The notes beneath the pieces are model-generated. The model saw nothing but the letters and a program-made list of their open reading frames with translations. It had not been told where the DNA came from and did not search any database. From positions 17,005 through 81,004 of the forward strand of contig JBOHLS010000013.1 of NCBI GenBank assembly GCA_050729835.1: 64,000 nucleotides of DNA, written 5' to 3'. This DNA is from REEB95 sp050729835. GTDB taxonomy: Bacteria > Pseudomonadota > Alphaproteobacteria > ATCC43930 > CGMCC-115725. Positions 48,270 through 56,920 of the stretch are shown piece by piece (the first letter of the stretch is position 1; each line of letters opens with the position of its first letter). A program made the position numbers and the translations under genes.

Positions 48270-49349
48270 CTAGCAGATTGAAGCCAATACGTGGTGGCCT
48301 CGGCTTGCGGCGGCGATGATTTTGTCTGGGTCGGCGGTCCAGATGAAAGGTCTTGGCTCTTGATTATGATCAGCAACGAAACGGTTGATGGCGGTCTGGA
48401 GATCGACGACGCTCTTGAAGACACCGCGTTTGAGCCTGCGTTTGGTCAGGACGGCGAAGAAGCCCTCGACGGCATTGAGCCAGCTTGCCGACGTCGGAGT
48501 GAAATGGAATGTCCAGTGCGGATGGCGGTCCAGCCACTGAATCACCTTGGGGTGCTTGTGGGTCGCGTAGTTGTCGAGGATGGCGTGGACGGTCTTGCCG
48601 GCCGGGACTGCCCCCTCGACGACGTTGAGGAAGCGGATGAACTCCTGATGGCGGTGCCGCTGCATACAGCGGCCAATGACCTTGCCTTCCAGAACGTCGA
48701 AGGCTGCGAACAGGGTGGTCGTGCCTTGACGCTTGTAATCGTGGGTCATGGTCCCGGCGCGGCCCTTCTTCATCGGTAGGCCTGGCTGGGTGTGGTCTAG
48801 CGCCTGAATCTGGGACTTCTCATCGACGCTGAGGACGACGGCGCGTGCCGGCGGATCAACATAGAGCCCGACGATGTCGCGGACCTTGGCGGCGAACTTG
48901 GGATCGTTCGACAGCTTGAAAGTGCGGACGCGGTGCGGGGCGAGGCCGTGGGCGCGCCAGATGCGCTGAACCGAGGTCAGGCTGATGCCAGCCACCTTGG
49001 CCATCATCCGGCCGGTCCAATGGGTCGTCTCGCCGGGCGGTTCGCCCAAGGTGAGCGCCACGATGCGCCCGGCGATCCGGTCGGCCAGCTTGGGAACCCG
49101 CGCGGGCCGCGTCTTGTCACGCAGCAGGCCGTCCACGCCCTGCGCCATGAAGCGCTCCTGCCAGCGCCAGACAGCGGTCTTGCTGACGCCGGCCGCGCGC
49201 ATGATCGCCGCCGTTCCCAGCCCATCGGCCGTGGCCAGAACGATTCGGGCGCGCCAGACATGCTTCTGCGGACTGTTGCGGTCATCGACGATCGCCTGCA
49301 GGCGCTTGTAATCAGTGGGGTTCAGATGGACGGTGATGCCGGTACGCAT
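48270..49349 (-). CDS. IS630 family transposase
   Basis: 359 residues from ATG 49349. N-terminal HTH region (ARIVLATADGLGTAAIMRAAG split; SKTAVWRWQERFMAQGVDGL), DDE domain with VVLSVDEKSQIQALDHTQPG, HAILDNYATHKHPKVIQWL and SWLNAVEGFFAVLTKRRLKRG: the D-D-E triad of IS630/Tc1-mariner. Full length with no interruption, so possibly active. Its stop codon uses the terminal TA-flanking bases of the element. Confidence 0.92.
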   Translation of the reverse strand: MRTGITVHLNPTDYKRLQAIVDDRNSPQKHVWRARIVLATADGLGTAAIMRAAGVSKTAVWRWQERFMAQGVDGLLRDKTRPARVPKLADRIAGRIVALTLGEPPGETTHWTGRMMAKVAGISLTSVQRIWRAHGLAPHRVRTFKLSNDPKFAAKVRDIVGLYVDPPARAVVLSVDEKSQIQALDHTQPGLPMKKGRAGTMTHDYKRQGTTTLFAAFDVLEGKVIGRCMQRHRHQEFIRFLNVVEGAVPAGKTVHAILDNYATHKHPKVIQWLDRHPHWTFHFTPTSASWLNAVEGFFAVLTKRRLKRGVFKSVVDLQTAINRFVADHNQEPRPFIWTADPDKIIAAASRGHHVLASIC

Positions 49350-49420
49350 CCCGCAGACTCGCACGCCAGAAACCACTCGGGAATCCCACGAAGGACTCTT
49401 ATGTCGGCATCAATCCACTA
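48271..49420. mobile_element. IS630-family insertion sequence
   Basis: About 1.15 kb bounded by TA dinucleotides (48271-48272 and 49419-49420), the IS630 target duplication. Imperfect terminal inverted repeats: GCAGATTGAAGCCAATAC at the left and, read from the right end, GTGGATTGATGCCGACAT. It carries one intact transposase. Inserted between the LysR gene and hypothetical cargo. Confidence 0.78.
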
Positions 49421-49479
49421 GCATAAGCGGAAACAGCAGCAACCTTATTCTCATTGAGCGATCTCCCTTTATCTCCGCG

Positions 49480-50028
49480 CTACCGCTTCAACACGCGATC
49501 TAGCCAAGTAACACGCCGATAACAGGCGGCTTGCGTTTCCGGTCCTTCGACGAGCGAAGTCGCGTTGCATGTCTTCGGCGCGGTGTCGAAACGATATCCG
49601 GCCGCTTGCATGCACAACTCGATGTCGCGCGCCTCCGCTATATTCGAGGCGGGGTCCTGACCCGGGAACGCCCGATACGCAGAGCGCCCACACGCAGCAA
49701 GCTGTTCGTTCACGTCGCTCGGTCCCGACGGGTGAGCGGACTGCCAGATGCTGACCAAGCCGATTATCACCGCGCAAATTGCGCCGATGCCTGCTGTCCG
49801 TCCCCACCGCAAGAGTTGGCGATGCTGCGTGTTGGTGAGATTTGTGGCGGCGCGGTCTCTCTCGGCGATCCAGTCTTCGACATCTCCGCAGTCAGGGTCC
49901 GGCACTCCCGTAATGCCGAGTTTTACGAGGGAGCCGCGACCGGGACCGCTGCGTTGTTCCAGTATTTGTCGCACGACACTGACGCCGAGTTGTTCAAGCC
50001 CGGCGCGGGTGCGCGGATCAAGTGACAA
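49480..50028 (-). CDS. Hypothetical single-TM protein
   Basis: 182 residues from a TTG at 50028 with GGGGGA upstream; the frame is open further but the upstream part lies antisense to the CxxC gene and looks non-coding. Start MSLDPRTRAGLEQLGVSVVR, PDCGDVEDWIAERDR, one membrane segment (AGIGAICAVIIGLVSIW), then a Cys-containing outside domain (AACGRSAYRAFPGQDP; IELCMQAAGYRF; ACYRRVTWLDRVLKR). No family recognised. Confidence 0.55.
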   Translation of the reverse strand: MSLDPRTRAGLEQLGVSVVRQILEQRSGPGRGSLVKLGITGVPDPDCGDVEDWIAERDRAATNLTNTQHRQLLRWGRTAGIGAICAVIIGLVSIWQSAHPSGPSDVNEQLAACGRSAYRAFPGQDPASNIAEARDIELCMQAAGYRFDTAPKTCNATSLVEGPETQAACYRRVTWLDRVLKR

Positions 50029-50093
50029 AGCGGTTCCCCCGGTTGTGTTCGGTAGGATTGTCCTGCAACGGTGACTCGTGCAAGCCTTCCAGC

Positions 50094-50375
50094 ATGCCTC
50101 GCGCTGGAGCCTACCTCGTCTCTGATCTGCCCGAAGGGCTGACTGCCATCGCATGCAAGAAGTGCGGACGCTACGGCCGCTATCGGCGCGAGACGCTGCT
50201 CCCGCGCTTCGGCCCGGACGCGCCGCTGCCGGACGTGTTGGTGAAGCTGGCCGACTGCGCGCCACGCAGCAACATGTACGATCCAGTCCCTCGCATTGTC
50301 GTGGTCGAGCGCGATGAGACAGGCGCTGGCGTTATATCGGCGGAGAGCGACAATTCCTCCGTTAGAGACGGCTAA
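50094..50375 (+). CDS. Small CxxC (half zinc-ribbon) hypothetical protein
   Basis: 93 residues: MPRAGAYLVSDLPEGLTAIA, CKKCGRYGRYRRETLLPRFG, LPDVLVKLADCAPR. The CxxC plus later Cys resembles small proteins common in alphaproteobacterial prophages and islands. An older truncated paralogue lies at 45309-45449. Unknown function. Confidence 0.65.
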   Translation: MPRAGAYLVSDLPEGLTAIACKKCGRYGRYRRETLLPRFGPDAPLPDVLVKLADCAPRSNMYDPVPRIVVVERDETGAGVISAESDNSSVRDG

Positions 50376-50433
50376 GCTCCGGGCGAAATGATGACAACCG
50401 ACGTAGCGGAGCGGTAATGAGAGGAAACAGCCG

Positions 50434-50685
50434 ATGAATAAGATTGCGGTGCTGAGCCACAAGGAGGTGGCAAGCTATTACATCGTCTCCCTGATGCAGC
50501 GTGGATATAACGTATGCAATAGCGGCGTAGGCGCTATCCATGCACCCGGGCTCAAACCATATCTCGAATGTGTGGGTTGCCTTTTGCTCGGGGATGAGCC
50601 CGACCTTCAAGAGATCGCCAACTTTATGGAGGCCTCTGGCAAAAAAGTGTGGCGGCAGCTTGCTGACGTCCCAACGGCGAAATAG
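50434..50685 (+). CDS. Hypothetical protein, 83 residues
   Basis: MNKIAVLSHKEVASYYIVSL, then CNSGVGAIHAPGLKPYLECV, GCLLLGDEPDLQEIANFMEA. GAGGAAA precedes the ATG. Compact alpha/beta-looking protein with three cysteines and no family I know. It lies 103 bases upstream of the coiled-coil nuclease-like gene on the same strand, so a joint role is possible but unproven. Confidence 0.5.
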   Translation: MNKIAVLSHKEVASYYIVSLMQRGYNVCNSGVGAIHAPGLKPYLECVGCLLLGDEPDLQEIANFMEASGKKVWRQLADVPTAK

Positions 50686-50788
50686 CAACAGGCGGCAGCT
50701 TCGGGTAAACTCCTTGAGCTTCGTCGGTATTGTATCGCCGGATTTCTCCGTCGGCTTAGAGCGCCCCGACGCGTAGGAGGGTGTCGAC

Positions 50789-52447
50789 ATGGAGGGGATT
50801 GCACAAACTAACGGGTCTGGTTTGGCTGAAAACCAGCCTGTAGGCGAAGACCGAGGCACGGTTGCAACTGAGGGCTTGCATCTAGATTTGTGGGTCAAAG
50901 AGCAAGAAGTGGTCGATGCCCTATCAGCACATTCCGAGGGGCGCGCTCGGGACGAATACACACGGATAGCATTGCGAATTGGCATTCTGGCACTTAACCA
51001 AGCGCAGGGGCGGCTTGATGCCGAAGTCGTGCGCCGTGAAGGCGAACGTCTGATCTCAACGCTCGGAGTAAACCTCGGCAACCATCATCGCCAAGTTGAA
51101 TCATTGGTCGCGGGGACACTCAGCGACTACTTCAATCCGCAAGGCGGAAAATTCAACGAACGTATTGAACGCCTCATCAAACAGGATGGCGATCTCGAAC
51201 GCTTGATGCGATCTCAGGTCAGCGAGCACATCAACTCTTTCAAAGAAACCCTCGATCAATATATCGGCGAACGAAGCACGTTCACTCGCCTTTTGACCCC
51301 AGGCGACTCAAATCAGCTGATGACCGCCATTCGTAATGCGGTAGACGGACTTGTCACGGCACAGGGAAATCACATTGTTGCCGAGTTCTCGCTCGATAAA
51401 AAGGATGGCGCTCTGTCGAGACTACTCGCGGAGCTAACGCAGACGAACGGAACACTCACGGGAAATTTGGAAACTACGGTCAAAAAGATTGTCGATGAGT
51501 TCTCGCTCGACAATGAGGGCTCCGCACTAAACAGACTGGTCAAGCGTGTGGAGACGGCGCAGAACCAAATCAGTCAAGAATTCACACTTGACTCGGAAGT
51601 TTCGGCACTGTCGCGCCTCAAACGTGACTTGCTCGCCGTCGTTGATTCGTTGCGCAGCGACAACAATAAATTTCAGGTGGATGTTGTTTCCGCACTCAAA
51701 GCCATGCAGGCGAGGAAAGATGAATCGTTCGCATCGACGCGTCACGGTGGCGAATTCGAAGCGACCGCAATTAGCTTTATAGAGGATGCGAGCCAACGCG
51801 CTGGCGATATCTCCGAGAGCACTGGCGGACGCACCGGCAACATTAAGCACTGCAAGGTTGGCGATTGTGTGCTCACGCTGGGCCCCGACTGCGATCAGGC
51901 CGGCGCGCGAATCGTCTTCGAAATGAAGGAGGACGCAAGCTACGACCTGAAGGCTTCTCTGTCGGAATTGGCGACAGCGCGTAAGAATAGAGAGGCCGTA
52001 GCTGGAGTTTTTGTCCATTCCAAGCGTACCGCACCTACGGGGCTGAAACCCCTAGCGCGTTACGGAATGGATATCGTCGTCATATGGGACGCTGAGGACG
52101 CCGGGACCGATGTCTATTTTGAAGCTGCAATCACAATCGCTAAAGCGCTCGCATTGAGAGCAAAGGCGTCAAAGTCGACAGCAATTCCGGTCGACCTCGA
52201 AGCTTTCGAAAAAGCGATCCGAGAGATAGAGCGCCAAGCAGGTTTCCTTGACGAGATAAAAACATCTTCCGGCACAATTAAATCTGGAGCCGATAGGATT
52301 CTGATACGCGTTGAGCAAATGCGAACTGCGCTAGCGAACCAGATTGCGACACTCGATCAGCAGGGCATGGCGCTTCGACAGTTTGGTGGAGCGTCAGAGA
52401 CGGCGCTTCAACCTTCGCAGGCCTCTGAAGTCGGTAACGCGGATTAA
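50789..52447 (+). CDS. Coiled-coil protein with PD-(D/E)XK nuclease-like domain
   Basis: 552 residues; ATG with GGAGG eight bases upstream. Residues 35-310 are mostly helical/coiled coil and contain three related units: AEFSLDKKDGALSRLL (199-212), DEFSLDNEGSALNRLV (236-251) and QEFTLDSEVSALSRLK (263-278). Residues 318-440 look like a restriction-endonuclease fold: GGEFEATAISFIED, KVGDCVLTL (Asp359), IVFEMKED (Glu378-x-Lys380), then ELATARKNREAVAGVFVHS. A second helical region closes it. No signal peptide. DNA is lower GC than the chromosome. Nuclease activity is inference from the E...D...ExK pattern; an uncharacterised anti-phage role is plausible in an island. Confidence 0.72.
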   Translation: MEGIAQTNGSGLAENQPVGEDRGTVATEGLHLDLWVKEQEVVDALSAHSEGRARDEYTRIALRIGILALNQAQGRLDAEVVRREGERLISTLGVNLGNHHRQVESLVAGTLSDYFNPQGGKFNERIERLIKQDGDLERLMRSQVSEHINSFKETLDQYIGERSTFTRLLTPGDSNQLMTAIRNAVDGLVTAQGNHIVAEFSLDKKDGALSRLLAELTQTNGTLTGNLETTVKKIVDEFSLDNEGSALNRLVKRVETAQNQISQEFTLDSEVSALSRLKRDLLAVVDSLRSDNNKFQVDVVSALKAMQARKDESFASTRHGGEFEATAISFIEDASQRAGDISESTGGRTGNIKHCKVGDCVLTLGPDCDQAGARIVFEMKEDASYDLKASLSELATARKNREAVAGVFVHSKRTAPTGLKPLARYGMDIVVIWDAEDAGTDVYFEAAITIAKALALRAKASKSTAIPVDLEAFEKAIREIERQAGFLDEIKTSSGTIKSGADRILIRVEQMRTALANQIATLDQQGMALRQFGGASETALQPSQASEVGNAD

Positions 52448-52647
52448 CCGATAGCGGTACACCCCGCCCGCTTCAGCCCTTCAATGTGGATCTGCGCCAC
52501 GTTGCGAATGATGCCGTGCTCGTCCGCTTGGTATTTGCATGAGCGGCCATCAGGGCCGGGCACGTAAAATTCTGCCACCGCGCCGAGCGAAGTAGCTTGC
52601 CAAGCGTGGGCACGGGTGGCGGGCGGCGGGCGGCGGCGCGAGATCAT
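52444..52647 (-). CDS. Small hypothetical protein
   Basis: 67 residues: MISRRRPPPATRAHAWQATS, AEFYVPGPDGRSCKYQADEH, GIIRNVAQIHIEGLKRAGC. The second half reads like a folded small domain (tandem beta turns then helix) rather than an antisense shadow. Convergent with the coiled-coil gene, overlapping by 4 bases. Family unknown. Confidence 0.45.
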   Translation of the reverse strand: MISRRRPPPATRAHAWQATSLGAVAEFYVPGPDGRSCKYQADEHGIIRNVAQIHIEGLKRAGCTAIG

Positions 52648-52849
52648 GCCCCAGCATGACTCACTGCAGACGAATCACAAAAGGCGAGCGTCTCGTCCTG
52701 CCTACTCGCCAAATCGAACGTCCGGGTTATCCTCGGCCACCGATCAGCGGCGGGATGAGATGCGGCTTTTATTTTGGCTTCCTTTGTTTCGCCTATGACA
52801 ACCTTGAGCGTAGCATCGGGCTCGGTCGGCCGGTACGAGGGGGACTACA

Positions 52850-53344
52850 ATGGTTCATCGGCTCAGCTTTTTGAAAAAGGTGATGGTCGCGCTGGCCATT
52901 ATTATAAGCGGCGGCTTGGTCTACGTTTTAGTGTCTATGGCGCCACATAGTGATCAGCAAACAGACGCACCGGACCCGCTCTCGGATTCCGGTACCGTCT
53001 ATGCCGCGCTCGCAACCCTGCCCGGTCTGAACCGCGACGTTGAAATCGATAAGGCCATTCCGGACCACTATGAGCTTGCGCTTCAATATCCAGAGAGCGC
53101 ATTCGTATCTCGGGGTGAACCTGAGGCTGATTCCGAATCGATTGTTCGTGCGATATTAGCTCAGCTAGTTAAGAAAGGCCGCGTGCCATACGAGGAGGAT
53201 ATTTCCATCTTCGTTTTCGCGTCGCAAGACGCATCGGGCGAAACCGGAAAACACTTAGTCCACGTGTACGGATATGCCACTTACGACCACTCCCTGGATC
53301 GGATTTCATATTCCAGATGCACCGGAAGTGCTTCGAGCTGTTGA
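52850..53344 (+). CDS. Hypothetical single-TM protein, possibly frameshifted at its 3' end
   Basis: 164 residues; GAGGGGGA precedes the ATG. One N-terminal membrane segment (VMVALAIIISGGLVYVLVSMA) then a soluble domain (TVYAALATLPGLNRDVEIDK; DHYELALQYPESAF; GKHLVHVYGYATYDHSLDR). The end in this frame (YSRCTGSASSC) looks unnatural, while the next frame offers IPDAPEVLRAVDRSIQW up to 53465. A one-base insertion near 53310 would give about 204 residues. No family recognised. Confidence 0.55.
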   Translation: MVHRLSFLKKVMVALAIIISGGLVYVLVSMAPHSDQQTDAPDPLSDSGTVYAALATLPGLNRDVEIDKAIPDHYELALQYPESAFVSRGEPEADSESIVRAILAQLVKKGRVPYEEDISIFVFASQDASGETGKHLVHVYGYATYDHSLDRISYSRCTGSASSC

Positions 53345-53558
53345 TCGTTCCATCCAATGGCAGGACTACGTTAACGGCTCGCCGTTGTCGCTATGCAATG
53401 TGCACGACCGCAAGACCGCGGCCTTCATTGGATTTACCCGCCTGGGTAAATCCATTTTTCCCTAATTGGCTGCCACCCTTCGCCTTCTTGACCCTCTCGA
53501 TCTCCGCGCCGAGGCGGCGATGTCGGCCGCAGGGTCGACGCAGACTAGCGCGCGCGCT

Positions 53559-53846
53559 TCAAAGGACGCGGGTTAACCTATCTTCAGCGGCCAGACTGGC
53601 CTGGGTGTCGGTCAAGCGGCTGCCGGAACCGTGCACGCTCTCGTCGCCGATCGCGCCCTTGATGGCCTCCACGGTCAGCTGACCGATCGCGACCATTCGC
53701 GCGACGTACTGCAGGGCCGCGGTCTCGAACGCTCGCCGATGCGCGGGGCTGCAGAACTTTTGCGGCGACCCGTAGCCGCGCGGCTCAAACGGTTTGCCAC
53801 ACCACAAGCACCCGGCTTTCGAGTTCTCACGCGTGTCAGCGCTCAT
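53559..53846 (-). CDS. Small zinc-finger protein of phage/island type
   Basis: 95 residues with a treble-clef-like pattern: AGCLWCGKPFEPRGYGSPQK then FCSPAHRRAFETAALQYVAR, i.e. C-x2-C...C-x3-H. GSPQKFCSPAHRRAF is a recurring signature of small proteins in alphaproteobacterial prophages and islands. Probably DNA- or RNA-binding. Last gene of the leftward integrase-side operon. Confidence 0.7.
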   Translation of the reverse strand: MSADTRENSKAGCLWCGKPFEPRGYGSPQKFCSPAHRRAFETAALQYVARMVAIGQLTVEAIKGAIGDESVHGSGSRLTDTQASLAAEDRLTRVL

Positions 53847-53868
53847 CGCGCACCGGGAAGACTGCCGC

Positions 53869-54129
53869 TCATCGAGCTGCGATCGGCTTCACGGCCTCGG
53901 CGACAAGCTCGGCAAGCGTGAGATTGCCCGATAGCTCACCTGTAACCCGCGTCGGGAGAACCTTGCCAAGCAACGTACAAAATACTTGCGGGTGCTCGGC
54001 TGCAATTTTCTCGAGATAATCGGGGCCGCCGGCTGCATCGAAGGCGTGCAGAATCGCATCTCTGAGATCGGCGGTTATCTTGTTCGGCCGGCCCTTGCGG
54101 GAACCCCCGCCCGTTTTTTGCCCTTTCAT
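53869..54129 (-). CDS. Phage-type hypothetical protein (KGRPNK family)
   Basis: 86 residues: GGGSRKGRPNKITADLRDAI, LHAFDAAGGPDYLEKIAAEH, FCTLLGKVLPTRVTGE. This is typical of small phage proteins located near terminase or packaging genes, perhaps related to terminase small subunits. Its ATG overlaps the upstream gene by four bases (ATGA). Confidence 0.68.
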   Translation of the reverse strand: MKGQKTGGGSRKGRPNKITADLRDAILHAFDAAGGPDYLEKIAAEHPQVFCTLLGKVLPTRVTGELSGNLTLAELVAEAVKPIAAR

Positions 54130-54515
54130 CGCCGCGAAGCCTCGGCGGCTTCTTTCACGCGCTCTTCGCGCTGGCGCGTCGCCATCGCGCCGCGCTCGCG
54201 CCCATGCCGCTCCTCGAGCTTCCGGCGCTCGGACTTGTGGCGCGGGGCGAGGTCGGCCGGCTGATAACCACCGCTGCCGCCGGCTCCGTAGCGATCACGC
54301 TCTAACTCGTGACGCCGCGTCATTTCGACGGATTCGCCCCGGTGGCGCGCCGCCAGCTCGGTCCGCTCGCCATAATGGCGTCCGGCAACGCCAGGCGCTG
54401 CCGGGCCACGCTCCTCCGCTTCCCTGCGCTCCTTGGAACGGGCGTTGTCATAGACGCCCGAACGCCGCCTCTTGGCGTCAGCGCGCGCGATGTCGTCGCT
54501 ACGAGTGCTGGTCAT
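54126..54515 (-). CDS. Hypothetical highly charged protein
   Basis: 129 residues, dominated by Arg, Glu and Ala: SDDIARADAKRRRSGVYDNA, RHYGERTELAARHRGESVEM, APRHKSERRKLEERHGRERG. Likely extended helix. It sits between DUF3631 and the KGRPNK gene in the leftward operon with ATGA coupling downstream, which supports it being real despite the low-complexity sequence. Confidence 0.58.
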   Translation of the reverse strand: MTSTRSDDIARADAKRRRSGVYDNARSKERREAEERGPAAPGVAGRHYGERTELAARHRGESVEMTRRHELERDRYGAGGSGGYQPADLAPRHKSERRKLEERHGRERGAMATRQREERVKEAAEASRR

Positions 54516-54545
54516 GTTTGATCTCTCCTTGGTTGAGTGGGGGTC

Positions 54546-56231
54546 TCAAATCATTCTCCCGCGGCGCCGGTCGAGAAATGGCGGGATCGCCGGCCATGGA
54601 TCATCGTCCGGTAGGGCGTTTTCATCCGTCACACCGTCACAACCCGCGGAAACCTTGGGCTTTCCGGCACTTTTCGAAACGTCACACCTATCCCCCTGTG
54701 ACGGATCGAGATTCCCCGGAAACGCTAGGTTTTCTGCGCCTTGTGACGGTGTGACGGTTGGATTCAGGGGATCGGGCAAATAACGCGCGAAAGCGTCGGC
54801 GAATTGGGCGAGCCCGTAGCCTTTCGCCGTATCCCTCGGCCCCGATCCGAGTCGGATGGTGCCGGGCGAGATGCCGTCGCGTGCCAGCACTTTTGCGAGC
54901 TGGTTCTTGGTAATCGGTTTCCCAGCGCGGCCATATTCAGCCCAGTCGCTCCCCTCGATCGCCACCAGCACCTCGACTAAGTCGGCTGACTTGATCTGCT
55001 CAAGATTCCTGGCGGCAAAAATATCGCGAATATCGGCCAGTAGGCTCGCCCGCTTCGCCTGGTCGGCGTCCACCGTCGCGGCGGCGATCTCGCGCGCCAG
55101 CTTCGGCCAGGTGTCGCCAGCCGCGTCAGCAATCGCGAGCGCCGGTCGCCAGTTGTCGGCGCCCCGGTTGTCAAGATTGGTCGGCACGGCGGGATCCATG
55201 CCGGCGAGGCGCTTGACGTTATCCGCCGCCCATCGCGCCGCCTTGCTGGCGAGATCATCAAGCTCTTTCGTGCGATCGAACCGGAATTGCTCGACGACTT
55301 CATCGGGCCGTTTGCGCTTCAAACTGATCGACAGGGAACGGTCGGCCAACGTGCCCGGAAGCCTGCCGATCATGGCGATGGCACATGCGCCCCAGACGCT
55401 GAACTGCCTCGCCTCGAAATCTTCGCCGACAACGCGAATAATATTGCCACCGCGACGGTGGCCGGAATTGAGGATGCCTCGCAGCTCGTCGTTTTCCCTT
55501 AGCCACGTGTCGGCCTCGTCGGCGAGCAGCACCGGAGACGCGATCTCGACGGTGCGGAACACGGCCGCCACCGTGACGTTCGCCGTGAGCAGCGGGCGCG
55601 GCACAAGACACTTGAGAATGTCTAGGAGCGTGGTCTTGCCGCAGCTCGGCCTCGGCGACGTGATTGCGAGACGCGGCGAAATTTGGAAGGCATCGAGCGC
55701 GTGAGCGTGCAGCACCCATAAGGCGACGATCTCGTGCGCACCGTTTTCCATGACCATGAAGCGCCGCACCGCGGCCGCGATCTCGGTCAGCAGCGCCGCC
55801 CCATTCACCGCTTCCGGCCACGGCTCAGGCTCGGGCAGTTCGATCGCGCGGCCTTGCGCGGGCGCCGCGGTCTCTTGTTGTTTTGTCTTTACCAGCTTGT
55901 CGAGCATCGCGACTGGAATCCCGATCTCCGTCGCCGCCGCTGCCCGCTGACGCGCATACGCGAGCGGCTTGAGTTGGCTCAAGTGCACGATTTCCGCCTC
56001 GCCGGCATTGTCGTCGAGCGTGTCCTTGCCATCGGCGCCCGCGCCGGGCTTCGGCGTTAAATCCTCGACGATCCGCGCTCGCTCGGCGGCAGCGGCGCGC
56101 GCGACGATCTCCGCGTCGGCCGCAGGATCGGCGCCCTCGAATTTCGCCCGATGCTCGAGCACTGCAGCCGTCCCGAAAAGCGCGAGCGCCTTGCGGAGCG
56201 TATCGTCGCTGCCGCCGGGATCGGCGCTCAT
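54546..56231 (-). CDS. DUF3631-domain P-loop ATPase (island replication/primase-associated)
   Basis: 561 residues. N-terminal helical part, then a P-loop ATPase: ITSPRPSCGKTTLLDILKCL near 195 (Walker A), SPVLLADEADTWLREND near 235 (Walker B), NSGHRRGGNIIRVVGEDFEA, WGACAIAMIGRLPGTLADRS and the DUF3631 part IRDIFAARNLEQIKSADLV, YGRAGKPITKNQLAKVLARD. Such proteins replace helicase/primase functions in phage satellites and integrative plasmids. Coupled to the upstream TSCGC gene by ATGA. Confidence 0.85.
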   Translation of the reverse strand: MSADPGGSDDTLRKALALFGTAAVLEHRAKFEGADPAADAEIVARAAAAERARIVEDLTPKPGAGADGKDTLDDNAGEAEIVHLSQLKPLAYARQRAAAATEIGIPVAMLDKLVKTKQQETAAPAQGRAIELPEPEPWPEAVNGAALLTEIAAAVRRFMVMENGAHEIVALWVLHAHALDAFQISPRLAITSPRPSCGKTTLLDILKCLVPRPLLTANVTVAAVFRTVEIASPVLLADEADTWLRENDELRGILNSGHRRGGNIIRVVGEDFEARQFSVWGACAIAMIGRLPGTLADRSLSISLKRKRPDEVVEQFRFDRTKELDDLASKAARWAADNVKRLAGMDPAVPTNLDNRGADNWRPALAIADAAGDTWPKLAREIAAATVDADQAKRASLLADIRDIFAARNLEQIKSADLVEVLVAIEGSDWAEYGRAGKPITKNQLAKVLARDGISPGTIRLGSGPRDTAKGYGLAQFADAFARYLPDPLNPTVTPSQGAENLAFPGNLDPSQGDRCDVSKSAGKPKVSAGCDGVTDENALPDDDPWPAIPPFLDRRRGRMI

Positions 56232-56581
56232 GGTCGGCCTCGCGCTGGTCGCCAGTCACGGTGATCCGAACGGCGGCGCTTCTCCGCGACCACCTCGGCA
56301 TGCGCGCGCCGCTCGATCTTGCCCGGCGGCCGACAACCGCAACTTGTCGTCAGTGAAGCCAGAAGATCGAGGATAGCGATTAGGCGCGTCGTGCCGCAGC
56401 GGCAGCGCGCCCAGGCGGTATGCGCCGATGCCACTGCCAGAATTGTCCAATGACCGAACACCGCGCCGGAGCGCGCGCCTTGCGTGCCCGCGTGGCTTCG
56501 ACTATGACTTGCGGAGCTGAGGTTTGAGATTTCGAGCGCCGTCCCGTAGCCAGCGGGGCGGCGTTCCGCGTTGTGAAACAT
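56228..56581 (-). CDS. Small CxC...TSCGC motif protein
   Basis: 117 residues; the middle reads WTILAVASAHTAWARCRCGT then LASLTTSCGCRPPGKIERRA. The pairing of a CxCGT with a closing TSCGC is a recurring zinc-ribbon in small phage proteins. Starts 9 bases after the AlpA-like gene and overlaps DUF3631 by four bases, so it is an operon member. Role unknown; nucleic-acid binding is likely. Confidence 0.6.
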   Translation of the reverse strand: MFHNAERRPAGYGTALEISNLSSASHSRSHAGTQGARSGAVFGHWTILAVASAHTAWARCRCGTTRLIAILDLLASLTTSCGCRPPGKIERRAHAEVVAEKRRRSDHRDWRPARGRP

Positions 56582-56590
56582 CGGCGCACC

Positions 56591-56851
56591 TCATGCCGCC
56601 GGGGCGCCATCGCGCACCTTCGGCGGCCGACCACCGCGGCGATGGGGCGTAGCAGCTGTCGCGGGCGCAGACTTAGCCGGGCGTCGGCGGCTTTCGAGCC
56701 ACGCGGCGAAATCGCCCGGGAAAATTCCAAGCCGCCGCTCGCTCAATCTCACCATCACAGGGCCTTCGCCCAAACTGAGCAATCGCTCAAGGGAACGGCG
56801 CGAAAATCCGGCAAGCTCGGCCGCCTCTTTAATCGAAAGAAGTTTTTCCAT
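56591..56851 (-). CDS. AlpA-like helix-turn-helix (excisionase-type) protein
   Basis: 86 residues from ATG 56851 (AAGGAA eight bases upstream). MerR/AlpA-type HTH: MEKLLSIKEAAELAGFSRRS, LERLLSLGEGPVMVRLSERR, LGIFPGDFAAWLESRR, followed by an Ala/Pro linker and a basic RGGRPPK tail. Such proteins act as excisionases or activators of integrase operons in islands and satellites. Confidence 0.8.
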   Translation of the reverse strand: MEKLLSIKEAAELAGFSRRSLERLLSLGEGPVMVRLSERRLGIFPGDFAAWLESRRRPAKSAPATAATPHRRGGRPPKVRDGAPAA

Positions 56852-56920
56852 CGGGTCGGTTCCTTGCATGTTGCGCATGCGCGTAGGGAACCGCAAAAAT
56901 CACTCCCGGGTCATCCCCTG

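Noticed and set aside
50362..51081. 239-codon minus frame
   Set aside because: Antisense to the 83-residue and coiled-coil genes, both with good binding sites; composition looks random.
52656..52874. 72-codon + frame before the single-TM gene
   Set aside because: Overlaps the start of a gene with a strong binding site; sequence has no domain character.
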